Of a DNA stretch of 64,000 nucleotides, positions 12,186 through 22,815 are shown piece by piece (the stretch's first letter is position 1; each line of letters opens with the position of its first letter). The stretch covers positions 45,708,574 to 45,772,573 of the forward strand of contig CM034531.1 in the NCBI GenBank assembly GCA_020002185.1, written 5' to 3'. The position numbers and the translations under genes were made by a program. The stretch is from Paraescarpia echinospica (Eukaryota > Annelida > Polychaeta > Sabellida > Siboglinidae). The notes beneath the pieces are model-generated. The model searched no databases and was not told the origin of the DNA. It saw nothing but the letters and a program-made list of their open reading frames with translations.

Positions 12186-13310
12186 AGTTCAGCTTGCAGG
12201 TCCTTCAATGCCATCTTCATACTCTCCCAGTCGGCTTTCTTGTACAGTGGTATCTTCCGTGGACATTTGCCTGATTTTCTGTGTTGCAATATTGATTTCG
12301 CAGTATGAGATGTTGTGGTCTGATAGTCCTGGAATCACTTCGACTCTTGGGATCAGTTGTGGGCTGTTCGTCAGGAAGAGATCAAGGGTGTTTTCTAATC
12401 TTGTTGGTTCCATGACAAGCTGTTCCAACCCATGGTCGTGGATCATATCGATGAAACTGTTATGGAGACGAGGATGGACAGGTTTAGGTTTCATGGACAT
12501 AGTAGCCCAATTTCAGTCGGGGAAGTTGAAATCCCCTCCAATGAGGAAGTGAGCATTCGGGAACTTTGTGGCTTTGTCAAGCAACTCACCGAGCTTCTTA
12601 AGGCTGTCTTCATCCGCGACGTTTGGGCGGTAGTAGGAGCACAGGTAAAGGGTTTTCCTGCCATGCAGTTTCACCCCCACCCATATCATCTCGCATTCAG
12701 CGAACAGCTCGGGTACCAAGTAGCTCTTCAGACTGTTACGAACCGCAATCAGTACTCCACCTCCTTTCCTGCCTCTATCCTTCCTGTAGATGGTGAATAT
12801 GTTTGGGAATACTTCATTGTTGGTAACTGCGTGAGACAGCCAGATCTCAGTACCTATCAAAATGTCAGGCTTCAAGATATCAAGCAAATGGAGTGTTTCA
12901 GCCCGTTTCCCTACCGAAGACTGGAAGTTCACGTTCAAGATTCGCAGTGGTCTATTCTTCCATTTGATTTGCTGGTTTGCCCTAGTGGGAGTGGAGGCGT
13001 GATGTGGTTGAAAGCTGGTATCAGCTGGTGTTAGACTTGAGATGTCAGAGGCTGATATTTCACATGCTGAAGGATGAGAGTTGCCAGATCAGTCAACTCC
13101 ATGAAGATCAAACGTTGTTGCACTATTGGGGTTGCCACAGATAACACAGTGCCATTGAACGTCTTCCGAGTGCAACTTCTCATAGCTGAGAGTAGGGATA
13201 CTCTGGCAGCGGGCATAAAACCATATCCCGCAAGTGTCGCATACTACGCCTTTCTCCGACCAGGTACCGCAGGGATAGTGGCTGTCTCGTAGTTTGGAAC
13301 GGAGGGACGG
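11218..13310 (-). mobile_element. LINE family B (CR1-like, PHD finger plus APE endonuclease), decayed
   Basis: Minus-strand order from 13310 downward: a PHD-like Cys-rich finger (about 13290-13130, with VVCDTCGIWFYARCQ and WHCVICG), an APE-type endonuclease (12938-12513, with LKPDILIGTEIWL, GGGVLIAVRNSL and FLIGGDFNFPD), the endonuclease end LSDHNISY (about 12330), a linker, and the start of RT (DPYKACGLDHI; DWREANITPVFKKG...NYRPVSITSV, 11580-11470). RT then breaks off at about 11460 into AT-rich sequence, and the element ends in a GAT-repeat tail (about 11230). PHD domains are known in CR1-like elements. Several frameshifts are present. The catalytic RT half is missing. Confidence 0.8.
12138..12183. 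repeat. (TC)n microsatellite inside LINE B
   Basis: A run of about 21 CT dinucleotides interrupts the linker between endonuclease and RT. On the minus strand it reads as alternating Arg-Glu, so it is an expansion within a former coding region. Confidence 0.9.
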
Positions 13311-13337
13311 ACCAGGGTTAGGTTCAGAGGCGTAAGA

Positions 13338-14525
13338 GATTTAACAAGATTGCCATCCAGAGAATTAACTCTAGATGGCAGGTGGACAAGGAAGCCCCAT
13401 GGCATGTCGCGAGTCCAACCCTTTTATCTACATATATCCAGCCCTTCTGAGGTATGTGTCGATTTTATTTTTAAACATATTCACACTACTATCACTCACA
13501 CAATCATCAGATAATCTGTTCCATTCATTCACAGTCCTTTGTGAAAATGAGAACTTTCTTACGTCTAATCTACACTGTTCCTTTTCTAATGTAACTTCAT
13601 GTCCTCTAGTCTTTCTATCTTTCTTAACTGAAAAAAACATATTTCTATCAATATTTTGATAACCATTCAATATTTTAAACACTTCTATCTGATCTCTCAA
13701 TCTCCTGGTCTCTAGTATTGTTAAACCACATTCTTTTAGGCGTTTTTTATAACTAAGATCCCTCAGTTTTGGTATCATTTTAGTCGCTCTCCTCTGTACT
13801 CTTTCTAGCATATCTATGTCCTTCTTGCGGTATGGCCTCCACGCTTGTATACAATATTCTAAATGAGGCCTCACTATTGTTTTGTACAGCGGTATTATTT
13901 CTGTTTCGCCTAATTAATCCAAGTATTTGATTTCCCTTTGAAGCTGCAATTCCGCACTGCTCTAAAACCTTCATATCACCATTAATGGTTAACCCTAAGT
14001 CCATTTCTTTAACAGTAGTACTTAGTACAGTAACCCCCATTGTATATTCTACCTCTTCGTTTCCAAAATTCTTCCCTTCGTTACATTTCCCAAAATTGAA
14101 CAGCATTTGCCACTTTTCAGATCATTTGATCAACCTGTCAAGATCATCTTGTAAATGCTGTCTATCTCCATCACTTTTAATCCTTCTAAACACGTTTGTA
14201 TCATCTGCAAATTTCAACACCTTGCTAGCTATATCATCGTTCAAATCGTTTATATATATTAAGAATAATATAGGTCCCAGTACTGATCCCTGTGGAACCC
14301 CAATCAAAACTGATTTCCAGTTTGAAGCCTCCCCATCAACAACTACCCGTTGTCTTCTGTCAATCAGCCATTTTCTATCCAGTTAATTATACCATTTCCT
14401 ATGCCATGGACCTTTAGTTTAAGCAGTAATCTCTGATGTGGCACTTTGTCGAAAGCTTTTTTGAAAATCTGAGTAGATGATATCTACTGGTGATCCATCA
14501 TCTACCCACTTTGTGATATCTTCCA
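13338..14525 (-). mobile_element. LINE family A copy 2 (5'-truncated RT half)
   Basis: Read from 14525 down, it has the RT palm start ([10 protein letters not shown], frame-shifted), [20 protein letters not shown] (14307 down), a FADD box, the thumb-like region, [31 protein letters not shown] (13874 down) and the C-terminal [11 protein letters not shown]...[16 protein letters not shown], then the hairpin 3' end at 13380-13351. Frameshifts separate the ORFs 14307-14122, 14106-13780 and 13874-13428. Its 3' end abuts the 5' side of LINE B. Confidence 0.85.
13351..13380 (-). other. LINE A 3'-terminal hairpin, copy 2
   Basis: On the minus strand the arms are TGCCATCTAGAG and CTCTGGATGGCA, with one T-G wobble. 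Position relative to the element end matches the other copies. Confidence 0.65.
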
Positions 14526-14549
14526 AAAAAGAGGTAAGGAGTAGTAGGA

Positions 14550-14692
14550 GGAGTAGGTACAGAAGTACCAGCCTCTTCCTGTGATGATAGGTACAGAAGT
14601 ACCAGCCTCTTCCTGTGATGATTGGTACAGAAGTACCAGCCTATTCCTGTGATGATTGGTACAGAAGTACCAGCCTATTCTTGTGATGTGTG
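14550..14692. repeat. 34-bp tandem repeat, about 4 copies
   Basis: Unit GTACAGAAGTACCAGCC plus TCTTCCTGTGATGATTG, with small changes. Each unit holds the inverted pair GTAC...GTAC. It is non-coding. Confidence 0.85.
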
Positions 14693-14699
14693 GCAACTT

Positions 14700-16450
14700 T
14701 ACCATGGCGTTTGTACCAGTTGTCTGCTAAAGCCTGTGTGAACAGACATAGTCCGGTGCCAAGGGTACGAAACAAGGACTTCTCATGGAATTTTACTTGG
14801 TTTACATTGTGATAGTCAGATGGTTTGTGAGCATCATATACGGTTAACTTGTGCACCAGAGTAAATAGAGTGATATTCAATCTGAACATGCTGACTGGGA
14901 TTCTGATGAGTGAATTTAGCTACATGGTCAATATTCAGTGTTGTAAGGGGGGAAGTGGAAACCATTTACATTCGCATACCTGGCAGAGGGAGCAGATTCC
15001 TGATCCTACTAACCAATGTGGTGTTCACAACAAAGAGAAGAATGTACTCACATCAGTACTGGCATGTACGAGACTTGTGTTATTCAGCGAGCTATAACCA
15101 CTGTGGAGTCTAATATGTGAAAAGTATGTCAAGATCAAATCCAATGGTGCCGTGTACGAGGCTGCCCTGATCAAGATGAGGCTGCCGTGATCATGATAGT
15201 AACTCTGTTTTTCTGGAGCCAAAACAACTAAAACGGGATCAAGACCATATAAGGAGAATCCTGGAATCTTATAATACAAAATATTTCAAGAAATAAACTG
15301 CTCCAAGTATAATCTTTTGTTTATATATATATATATATATTAAAGGATAATTTATATGACTGTCTTGTTCAAAGGTACACTGTAAAGGTATACTGTATAG
15401 GTAAGTTAATATTGTATAAAGAAATTGTGTAAAGAAACAAATGAGCCAATTCTGGTTGTTGGACTTGTGTTTTTGAGTTCTATTATTTTAAATATTAAAA
15501 ACGGGGTGAGATCGGCAAGTATAATGCTGCGTGGTAATCTATACTCTATGTTAAACGTAGGCTGCTAAAAGGCCCGTAAGTTGGGAGATGTGATGGGTGT
15601 ATACGCACCATCTCGCTATGGTAAAAGAGTTTCACCCGTGGGAAACCAATTCCGTTTGAGGTTTAAATGGTGGGTGCTGTATGATGTCTCAATAGACATT
15701 TTTGAGAGCCTGCAAATGCAGGTTGATAAAATAATGCACCTTCAAAATCATTATGAGTCTGATGTGGTTGTAGTCTGTAGTTCTACATGGACAGCACTTC
15801 CACGCCATCATATAAAGCTGTGAATATAATAATATATAACTTTATGTGGATGAAGGCGAAATGTCGAAACAAGCGAGAGTGTGGCACGGCGAGATGTCAA
15901 ATTCGGGATGGATCCATTCCAGGACATCCATCCTTTTGGACATCTGAATGGTTTATCCAATTTGACCAGCTACACGAAGATGGTGGACTGCAGCTATCGG
16001 AAGAAAAAACAACAGCACACGGTTCTTTTCAGAGCCGACCAACACTTTGCAAAATATATTGAGACATGTAGAGAGACGAGAGTTTATTCATAAATATAAG
16101 TTATCCAACCATTCACCAATTCATCTTTAAAAAGGGCACACTGTCGCATAACACATCAGTTAGAAATTATTGTTTTACCAATAAATACAATAATCTGCCA
16201 AACAATATTTCATACAAAGGTTTTCATGATCATTAATACTATATCTATATCATAATAAAGTATTTTGATATAGCTATTTTTTAATCCACATAAGAAAATC
16301 TGTAACATTGTTAACAAGTAAAATATTAACAACAGGAATAATTTATAATAAATATAATATCGTATGGTTTCACAATAATTACAAAGAACTTATTTCCAAA
16401 AAGGGGCATCCATGGCCTAATGCCCACCTAAATACGCCATTTTAATTATA
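14700..16450. other. No recognised feature
   Basis: Only short ORFs without motifs and a (TA)n run near 15325-15342. I see no splice-supported exon. Confidence 0.4.
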
Positions 16451-16451
16451 A

Positions 16452-16919
16452 CCGGTGTCGCACTTACATTTATCCGGGCGTTAAATTTTATCCGGGTGAT
16501 GTTTATGTGCATATGTAAGGCATAATATTTGGCACCAATAGATCACGTAGTGATAAATAATATCCAGTAGTTAAATATGTTTCATTTGTTGTCGTAATAC
16601 GAGCGTTATAGTTAGAGTACATAATTATAATTTGCTGTTTCAGATTTGTGAACAAGTATAAGAGTAAGTCACGTGACGTGTGCGTGGAGAGGAAACTGTT
16701 TTACGACAGAAATTGTTTTTTCTGTGGAAAGCAAACATTTTATAATTTATGTATATATATATAGACATATATATATAAATATAAACATACATAAAGGCCG
16801 AATAAATGAAAGCGCGACAGTCGTAGCTGGTGCTAAATACATTCCCCTAGATTCGCGCACGCGCAGAAACGTCACCCGGATATTATTTAACGCCCGGATA
16901 AATATAAGCGCGACACCGG
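16452..16919. mobile_element. MITE with about 50-bp terminal inverted repeats
   Basis: Left end 16452-16501 begins CCGGTGTCGCACTTACATTT. The inverse at 16870-16919 matches in about 45 of 50 positions. Each end contains TATCCGGG twice, giving an internal direct repeat. The 468-bp interior has no transposase. No clear target duplication is seen (flanking bases A on both sides only). Confidence 0.75.
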
Positions 16920-17395
16920 AATGGATCAGAATGAAATTCCATAAAATATTTATCAAGACCTTTATACAGTCTTTCATACTGCTGACAAGGTAAAAAACGG
17001 CTAAAATGATTGCAGAGGCTACCAGAAAGGATCCTACATTGGCCAAGGTCTATGAATTCACACTGCGAGGCTTGCCAAATTCAACAGATGAGTCGGTGAA
17101 TGCATATCGATGCAGAAAAGATGAATTGTCGTTGGGAGATGGCTGTCTTCTCTGGGGGAGGAAAGTAGTCATTCCAGCAGTGTTCAGAGAACAGATACTA
17201 CGATAACTGCATGTGATGCATCCGGGCATGGTCAGAATGAAGTCGATTGCTAGAAGATTCGTCTGGTGGCCTGGCCTTGATGCGGATATCGAGGACTGTC
17301 CGAAACTGTCGGGAATGCAGCCAGGTAGCGAGCACGCCGAAGGTAGCACCAGTGGTTCCATGGTCGTGGGCTACGGGACCATGGGAACGTATCCA

Positions 17396-17537
17396 TAGAA
17401 TTCGTAAGCGAGTCGTTTTTGACAGACGCTAGACCACCTTTACATAAACTTGACATTGACATCACGTGTCATATCCCATCATGCTTTGGGATAAATGCAA
17501 ACATGAAGTATGGTGGCCGATATTGGCTGTTGCTACA
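17396..17537 (-). repeat. 3' LTR of gypsy-3
   Basis: Pairs with 21761-21904. Its minus-strand start TGTAGCAAC directly follows the purine tract, and its end GAATTCTA abuts the GTATCCA target copy. Confidence 0.9.
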
Positions 17538-17714
17538 CCTCCCACCGAGTATATTGAACATCATATACGTAGAAACAATAACACTGAAAGTCAGAATGAA
17601 TTACGTGTGTATGACATAATCGCTGTCTGATATGTTAACATTAAAAGTGAACTTTAATTAAATGTCTGAACAGCTATTAGTGTTCATAATTCTGACTAGT
17701 AGAAGTAATGCACT

Positions 17715-20700
17715 TTACAAGTCTAGACGCTTTGGTGGTTTCACCGTTCTCCCCGACTGAGTCACCCTTTCAGGTGCCGCTGGTTCAGAGAGTGAAGATG
17801 TCTCTCTAGCAGAACGTGAAGCACTCTTCGCTGGTGTAGCAGACAGCTGCATCTCGGCAGCGGGTGTCGCGAGGACAGCAGTTGTAGCGAAGTGTGCAGG
17901 GCAGTGTCCGCTGACCGTCGGAGTCGTCACCAGCGCGAGACCCTGTCGCGACGCACAGTGCCGAGGTCGGTCTTCACCAAGTACGATCGCGGCTCAGGTG
18001 TTCGACTCACAACTAGACCTTGGTCTCGGATCCAAACTGGATCGCCTGGCTATAGCGTCGGCAAGTCACGCGCTTTGTGTCGCAAGTTGAAGGTATGCTG
18101 CTGGTCGGAACGACGCAAGCTCTCCTTCTTTTGCAGGGATTCGTCGCCAGGACCCCTCTGTTTCAGAGTGCTGGGAAGGACGGGTATAGCAGAGTGCGAA
18201 GTCGTCGTCCCATGAGCATTTCTGCCGGAGACAGGCCATTCTGAAGCGGCGTCGATCTGTACGCCATGAGAGCGACGTGTACGTCTTCGTTCCTCTTCAG
18301 AAGCCCCTTCATCATCCGCACTGCCCGTTCTGCCTCTCCATTCGACTGAGCGTATCGCGGAGAGCTCGTCACATGCACAAACCCGTAATGCATTGCGAAT
18401 TGACGAAAGGTCGCTGCACTTAATTGAGGGCCATTGTCCGAAATGATGATGTCGGGAATACCTTGTGTTGCGAAGATCTCCTTCAGCACGTGCACTACGC
18501 TCTCCGACGACATGTCGTCGATATGTTTGCTCTCGATCCACCACGAGTAGTAGTCGATCACGATGAGACTCACTTTCCCACGGAGTTCGAACAAGTCCAT
18601 CGCAAGCCTCTCCCAAAGACGAGATGGGAATGACGAAGTCATCAATGGTTCAGTTGGCACCGGTCGATCTTTCGCACACGTTACGCACTTTGAGACCATT
18701 GCCTCGATCATCGTCGACAGACCCGGCCACCACACAGATGCACCCGCTCTTGCCCGACATTTCGTTATGCCCTGATGCCCTTGGTGGAGACAGTCAAGGA
18801 CGTCCAGTCTCAACGCACGAGGAATGACAATGCGTTCATCATATAGGAGAATGTCATCAATGATCGCCAGATGGCTCCTGCTCTCCCAGTATTGGCGTAG
18901 TAGCGGCTGGTTTGGCATATATGCAGGCCACTCATGAAGACAGTATTCTCGGATTTTATTGCATTCCTCGTCTACTTTCTGCTCGTCGACTATTTCCCGT
19001 AGGCGTTTGTTCTTTGCCGGGAGAATGTTCACTGTCTGTTGTGCGAACGCTTCGACTTCTGCGACAAACAGTTTGTCTTCTTCACGCGAGAGTGCATCGG
19101 CTGTTTGATGCTTTCCCGGCACGTACCGGACGTACGGTGCGAATCGCATCAGCCGTAGGCGAAACCTTTGTATCCTTGGCGGCATTTTGCATAGTTCGGT
19201 GGTGTTCAACAATGGCACTAACGGACGATGATCTGTCTCGAGTGTGAGCCGTAACCCAAGCACGTACTCGCTGAACCTTTCACATGCCCAAGTCGCTGTC
19301 AAGGCCTCCTTCTCGATTACAGCGTAGCGTTTCTCAGTGTCACTCAGCGATCGCGACGCACAGCAAACTGGACGACGCTTAGTGTCATCTTGCACTTGTA
19401 GCAGGACCGCTCCAATGCCTGTCGACGAGGCGTCTGCTGCAGTGATTGTGGGACGTTTTGGGTCGTAGTGGGCGAATGTCTCGGGGGCGACCAGGGCGTG
19501 TTTCACTCGCTGGAATGACTTCTCCTGTGCGTCACCCCCAACCAGACATTGTCGCTGCGCAATAGTTGGCGTAGCGGCTCATTGCACTCAGCCAGCCCTG
19601 GGATGAACTTTCCCATCTGATTTACCATGCCCATGAAACGTTGCAGTTCTTTTACCGTCGTTGGAGTCGGAAAGTTTGTGACTGCTGTCGTTTTCCGCGG
19701 GTCGGCCTGAATGCCGAAGCCATCGACAATGTGACCATGGATCGTTATAGAGCTTCTGGAGAACTCGCACTTGTTTGCGTTCAGTGTGAGTCCAGCTTCC
19801 TGAAGGCGACCCAGAACGGCTCTCACACGTTTGTTATGCTCTGTTTGATCTGTGGCGTGAATGAGAATGTCGTCCATGTGGCAGATGACCCCCTCGAGTC
19901 CATCCAGAATGATCGACATTGTTCGTTGGAACATATCCGGAGCGGAGATGATCCCGAATGGTAGCCGGTTGAAGCAGTAGCGACCATGTGGTGTGATGAA
20001 AGTCGTCAGCAGCCGCGACTCGTCGTCAAGCGGAAGTTACCAGAAGCCGCTGTTGGCGTCAAGCTTCGAGAAGACTTTGCTGCTGCCCAACTTTGCAAGG
20101 CTTTCGTCCACTGATGACATCGGGTGTATCTCTCGCTGTACTGACTTGTTCAGTTGATTCAGATCTACGCAGATCCGCACGGAGCCGTTTCCTTTCTGGA
20201 CAGGAACCATGCCGGAGCACCATCTTGTTGGCACGGTCACCGCCGATATGATCTCCTGTCGCACCATCGACTCAATCTCAGATTTTATTTGTGGAAGTAG
20301 AGGATGGGCGATTTTCCTTGTGTACAAACAGACTGGTGTGGCGTCTGCGCACATCGTGATGTGATGTTCCGTTCTCAGTTTACCGATGCCTTTGAAGAGA
20401 GAGCTGTACTCGGCACGGTAGTTTGGTTTCTGACTCGTTGTTTCTTGGACGTTGTCGACACGTGTGACCAAGTCAAGACCGACACACGCTCGCCGACTGA
20501 GTAGAGAATACTCTTGGTGTCTAATGACGTACACCAGTTCATCGAGTGATTTGTTACGATAGCGCAGTTTTGCCTTGATCACTCCCATTACTGGTAGAAG
20601 TGTGCCACCCGGACCACGTAGTGCTTGCTTTGTCGGTAGCAGCTTTTCTGTATTAAGCCACGCCTCTTGATCGCTGACCACAGAGACAGCTGCACCCGTG

Positions 20701-21701
20701 TCTAGTTTGAACTTTGTGGCGTGACCATTGACCTCCACCTCAGCTGACCAGTGTGCTGTGTCGTCTAGTGCCCGAACATAACCGAGGTACGGTAAGTCGA
20801 CACACTCGAGCTGTTGCACTTCGTTGACGCGGTTTGACGGTTGTTTCACACCCCGACAGACAGAATGGAGGTGTCCTTTCTTTTTGGCAATTGCGACAAA
20901 TGGCTTCTCTTGCAGGGCATTGTTGTCGACCGTATCGACTGCGGCCACACCATTTACATGTGTTGTGTGTGCCTGTTGTAGCAGAATTTGTTGTTGCGTT
21001 GTTGTAGTTCTTAGGTTTGTGCTTTGTACCGGCTTTGAGATGGTTTATTGGGTGAGCCGGTTTGACAAAATCAACAGTTTTGCTAGCAACAGTGTTCTCT
21101 CTAACAAATTCTCTATTTTGTTTTCTTGCCTCTGTTTGTCTGCTAATTTCTATCGCTTTTTTCAGCGACAGATCGGACTTCCCTTGTAGCGTATCAGATA
21201 AAGCATCATTAAACACGCCTACAATAATATTCGATCCCTGATTAGATCCTCTCGCAGATTGCCGTAGTCGCAAAATTCTGACAGCTTGTACAAGTCTTGT
21301 ATGAAGGTGTCAATCGATTCACTCGGTGATTGAGTTCTTTTATTGAACCTCGCTCGCTCACAAATGACGTTTCGTCTTACCTTGAAGTATTCGTTCAGCG
21401 CCATCTTCACATCGTCATACGCATCGGTGTCTTCGTTTACCGTCAGCGTAGACAGTATATCGTCTGCGCAGTCCCCCATACTGTAGAGTAGGATGCTGAC
21501 TTGATCTGCATTCGGCTTATTTTTCAGCCCCGATGCTACTCTATAGCGTTCGAACCGCTTTAGCCACTTAGGCCGAAGTTCTGCCTGCTGAGGGCTATTT
21601 GCGCCATCGAACTTTCCAGGTAGTGGAATGTCAAGTTGGATTCCAGTGAGCGCAATATTCTGCGCTGGCTGAACCGTAGGATTCTCCCCTGGTACGCTCA
21701 T
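17715..21701 (-). pseudogene. gypsy-3 gag-pol, multiply disrupted
   Basis: Gag starts at the Met at 21701, with a capsid-like region (DIPLPGKFDGA...WLKRFERYR). The frame shifts near 21230. A zinc knuckle region lies near 20900, with its second box divided by another frameshift. Protease has the intact DTGAA triad region (about 20700). RT begins in 20948-20037 and is cut by a nonsense codon TAA at 20039-20037, after KLDANSGFW. The same frame resumes in 19934-19503 with MDDILIH as the catalytic box. A frameshift near 19530 leads to the RNase H and integrase ORF (19506-18163): TAADASSTGIGAVL, ADALSRE, a zinc-binding HQGITKCR...CVTCAKD and the core SDNGPQLSAATF, SNGEAERAVRMM. Another shift near 18170 leads to the tail ending at 17715 (GRTVKPPKRLDL). 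At least five lesions make it non-functional. Confidence 0.9.
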
Positions 21702-21740
21702 GTTTACCTTATTGTATTAGCGTCGACTGTGGGCATTTTA

Positions 21741-21758
21741 ATCCCACCGCTGCCACCA
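21741..21758 (-). other. Primer-binding site of gypsy-3, tRNA-Leu
   Basis: The minus strand reads TGGTGGCAGCGGTGGGAT, two bases inside the 5' LTR. Its complement, ATCCCACCGCTGCCACCA, equals the 3' end of animal tRNA-Leu of the AAG/TAG type with CCA added, as I recall that tRNA. All 18 bases match. Confidence 0.85.
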
Positions 21759-21760
21759 TC

Positions 21761-21904
21761 TAGAATTCGTAAGCGAGTTGTTTTTGACAGACGCTGGACC
21801 ATCTTTATTCAACACAAACTTGACATTGACATCACGTGTATCCCATCGTGCTTTGGGATAAATGCAAACATGAAGTATGGTGGCCGATATTGGCTGTTGC
21901 TACA
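21761..21904 (-). repeat. 5' LTR of gypsy-3
   Basis: Direct repeat of 17396-17537. It contains GAATAAAG on the minus strand near 21810, a possible poly(A) signal. It is followed inside by the tRNA-Leu primer site. Confidence 0.9.
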
Positions 21905-22815
21905 GTATCCATGTGGATTTTGCAGAAAAAGACGGACAGAACTTCCTTGTTGTGGTGAATAATTATTCAAAGTGGCTGGAAGACGATAGTGCAACTTAGA
22001 AGAATGTTCGCAGCATTTGGCTTACCACGTGAGGTGGTATCTGACAACGGACCTCAGTTCGTTTGCGAGGAATTTGGTCGTTTCTTGAGGTTGAATGGCG
22101 TCAAACATATACTGTGTCCAGCTTACCACCCGGCGATGAACGGCCTCGCGGAGAGAAATGTCCAGACGTTCAAGAAGATGCTTGCAAAATCGAACTGCCA
22201 GCTACCATTGCAACACCGTCTGTCGGCCATACTGTTCCAGTACCGAAACACACCGCATTTGCTTACGGATAAAACGCCGTCGGAGTTGTTCCTGAACCGA
22301 GCGCCACGCACCAGACTTGCGATGTCGAAACCCAGTCTCGAAGCAAAAGTGCAAGATCGGCAATTAAAGCAGACAACAGCATGATGGAGCTCATTCACGC
22401 CTTCGCAAGTTCGACGTCTACCAGAGAGCGAGAGTCAGAAACATGAGAGGAGGAATGGAGAAGTGGACACTGGGAACGGTGGTCATAATTTTAGGGCCAC
22501 TAACATATTTGGTCAGACTGCTGGAGCGATGTCGCGATTGCACCTCCCATTGTTGTGACATCCAAGCCAGAGCCTGTGGTGGTCGATCCGGTCGATCCAG
22601 TAGGTCATGGAGGGCAAACAGAACAAGCACTTAAGGCACCTAAAGGGTTAGGGTCACCAACACCGACTGTCATTCAGTCGCCAGCTATCACCACGAGCTA
22701 TCAAACCTGTTGTTAAGTTAAAGGTGTAATTATTCACCAAATTACTCTTAGTATAAGCTTGCTATATTAGTCGCAGATGGTTCTTTATAATAGTTCTATT
22801 TTAAGGTGGAGAAGT

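Larger units (their letters stand above)
17396..21904 (-). mobile_element. Complete but inactive Ty3/gypsy element (gypsy-3), inserted in gypsy-2
   Basis: On the minus strand it runs from the 5' LTR (21904-21761) through the primer site (21758-21741), gag-pol and a purine tract (GGTGGGAGG, about 17546-17538) to the 3' LTR (17537-17396). LTRs are about 142-144 bp and begin TGTAGCAAC. Both flanks carry GTATCCA (17389-17395 and 21905-21911). The LTRs differ by several substitutions and small indels, so the insertion is not very recent. Its length (about 4.5 kb) is typical of a compact gypsy element. Confidence 0.9.
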
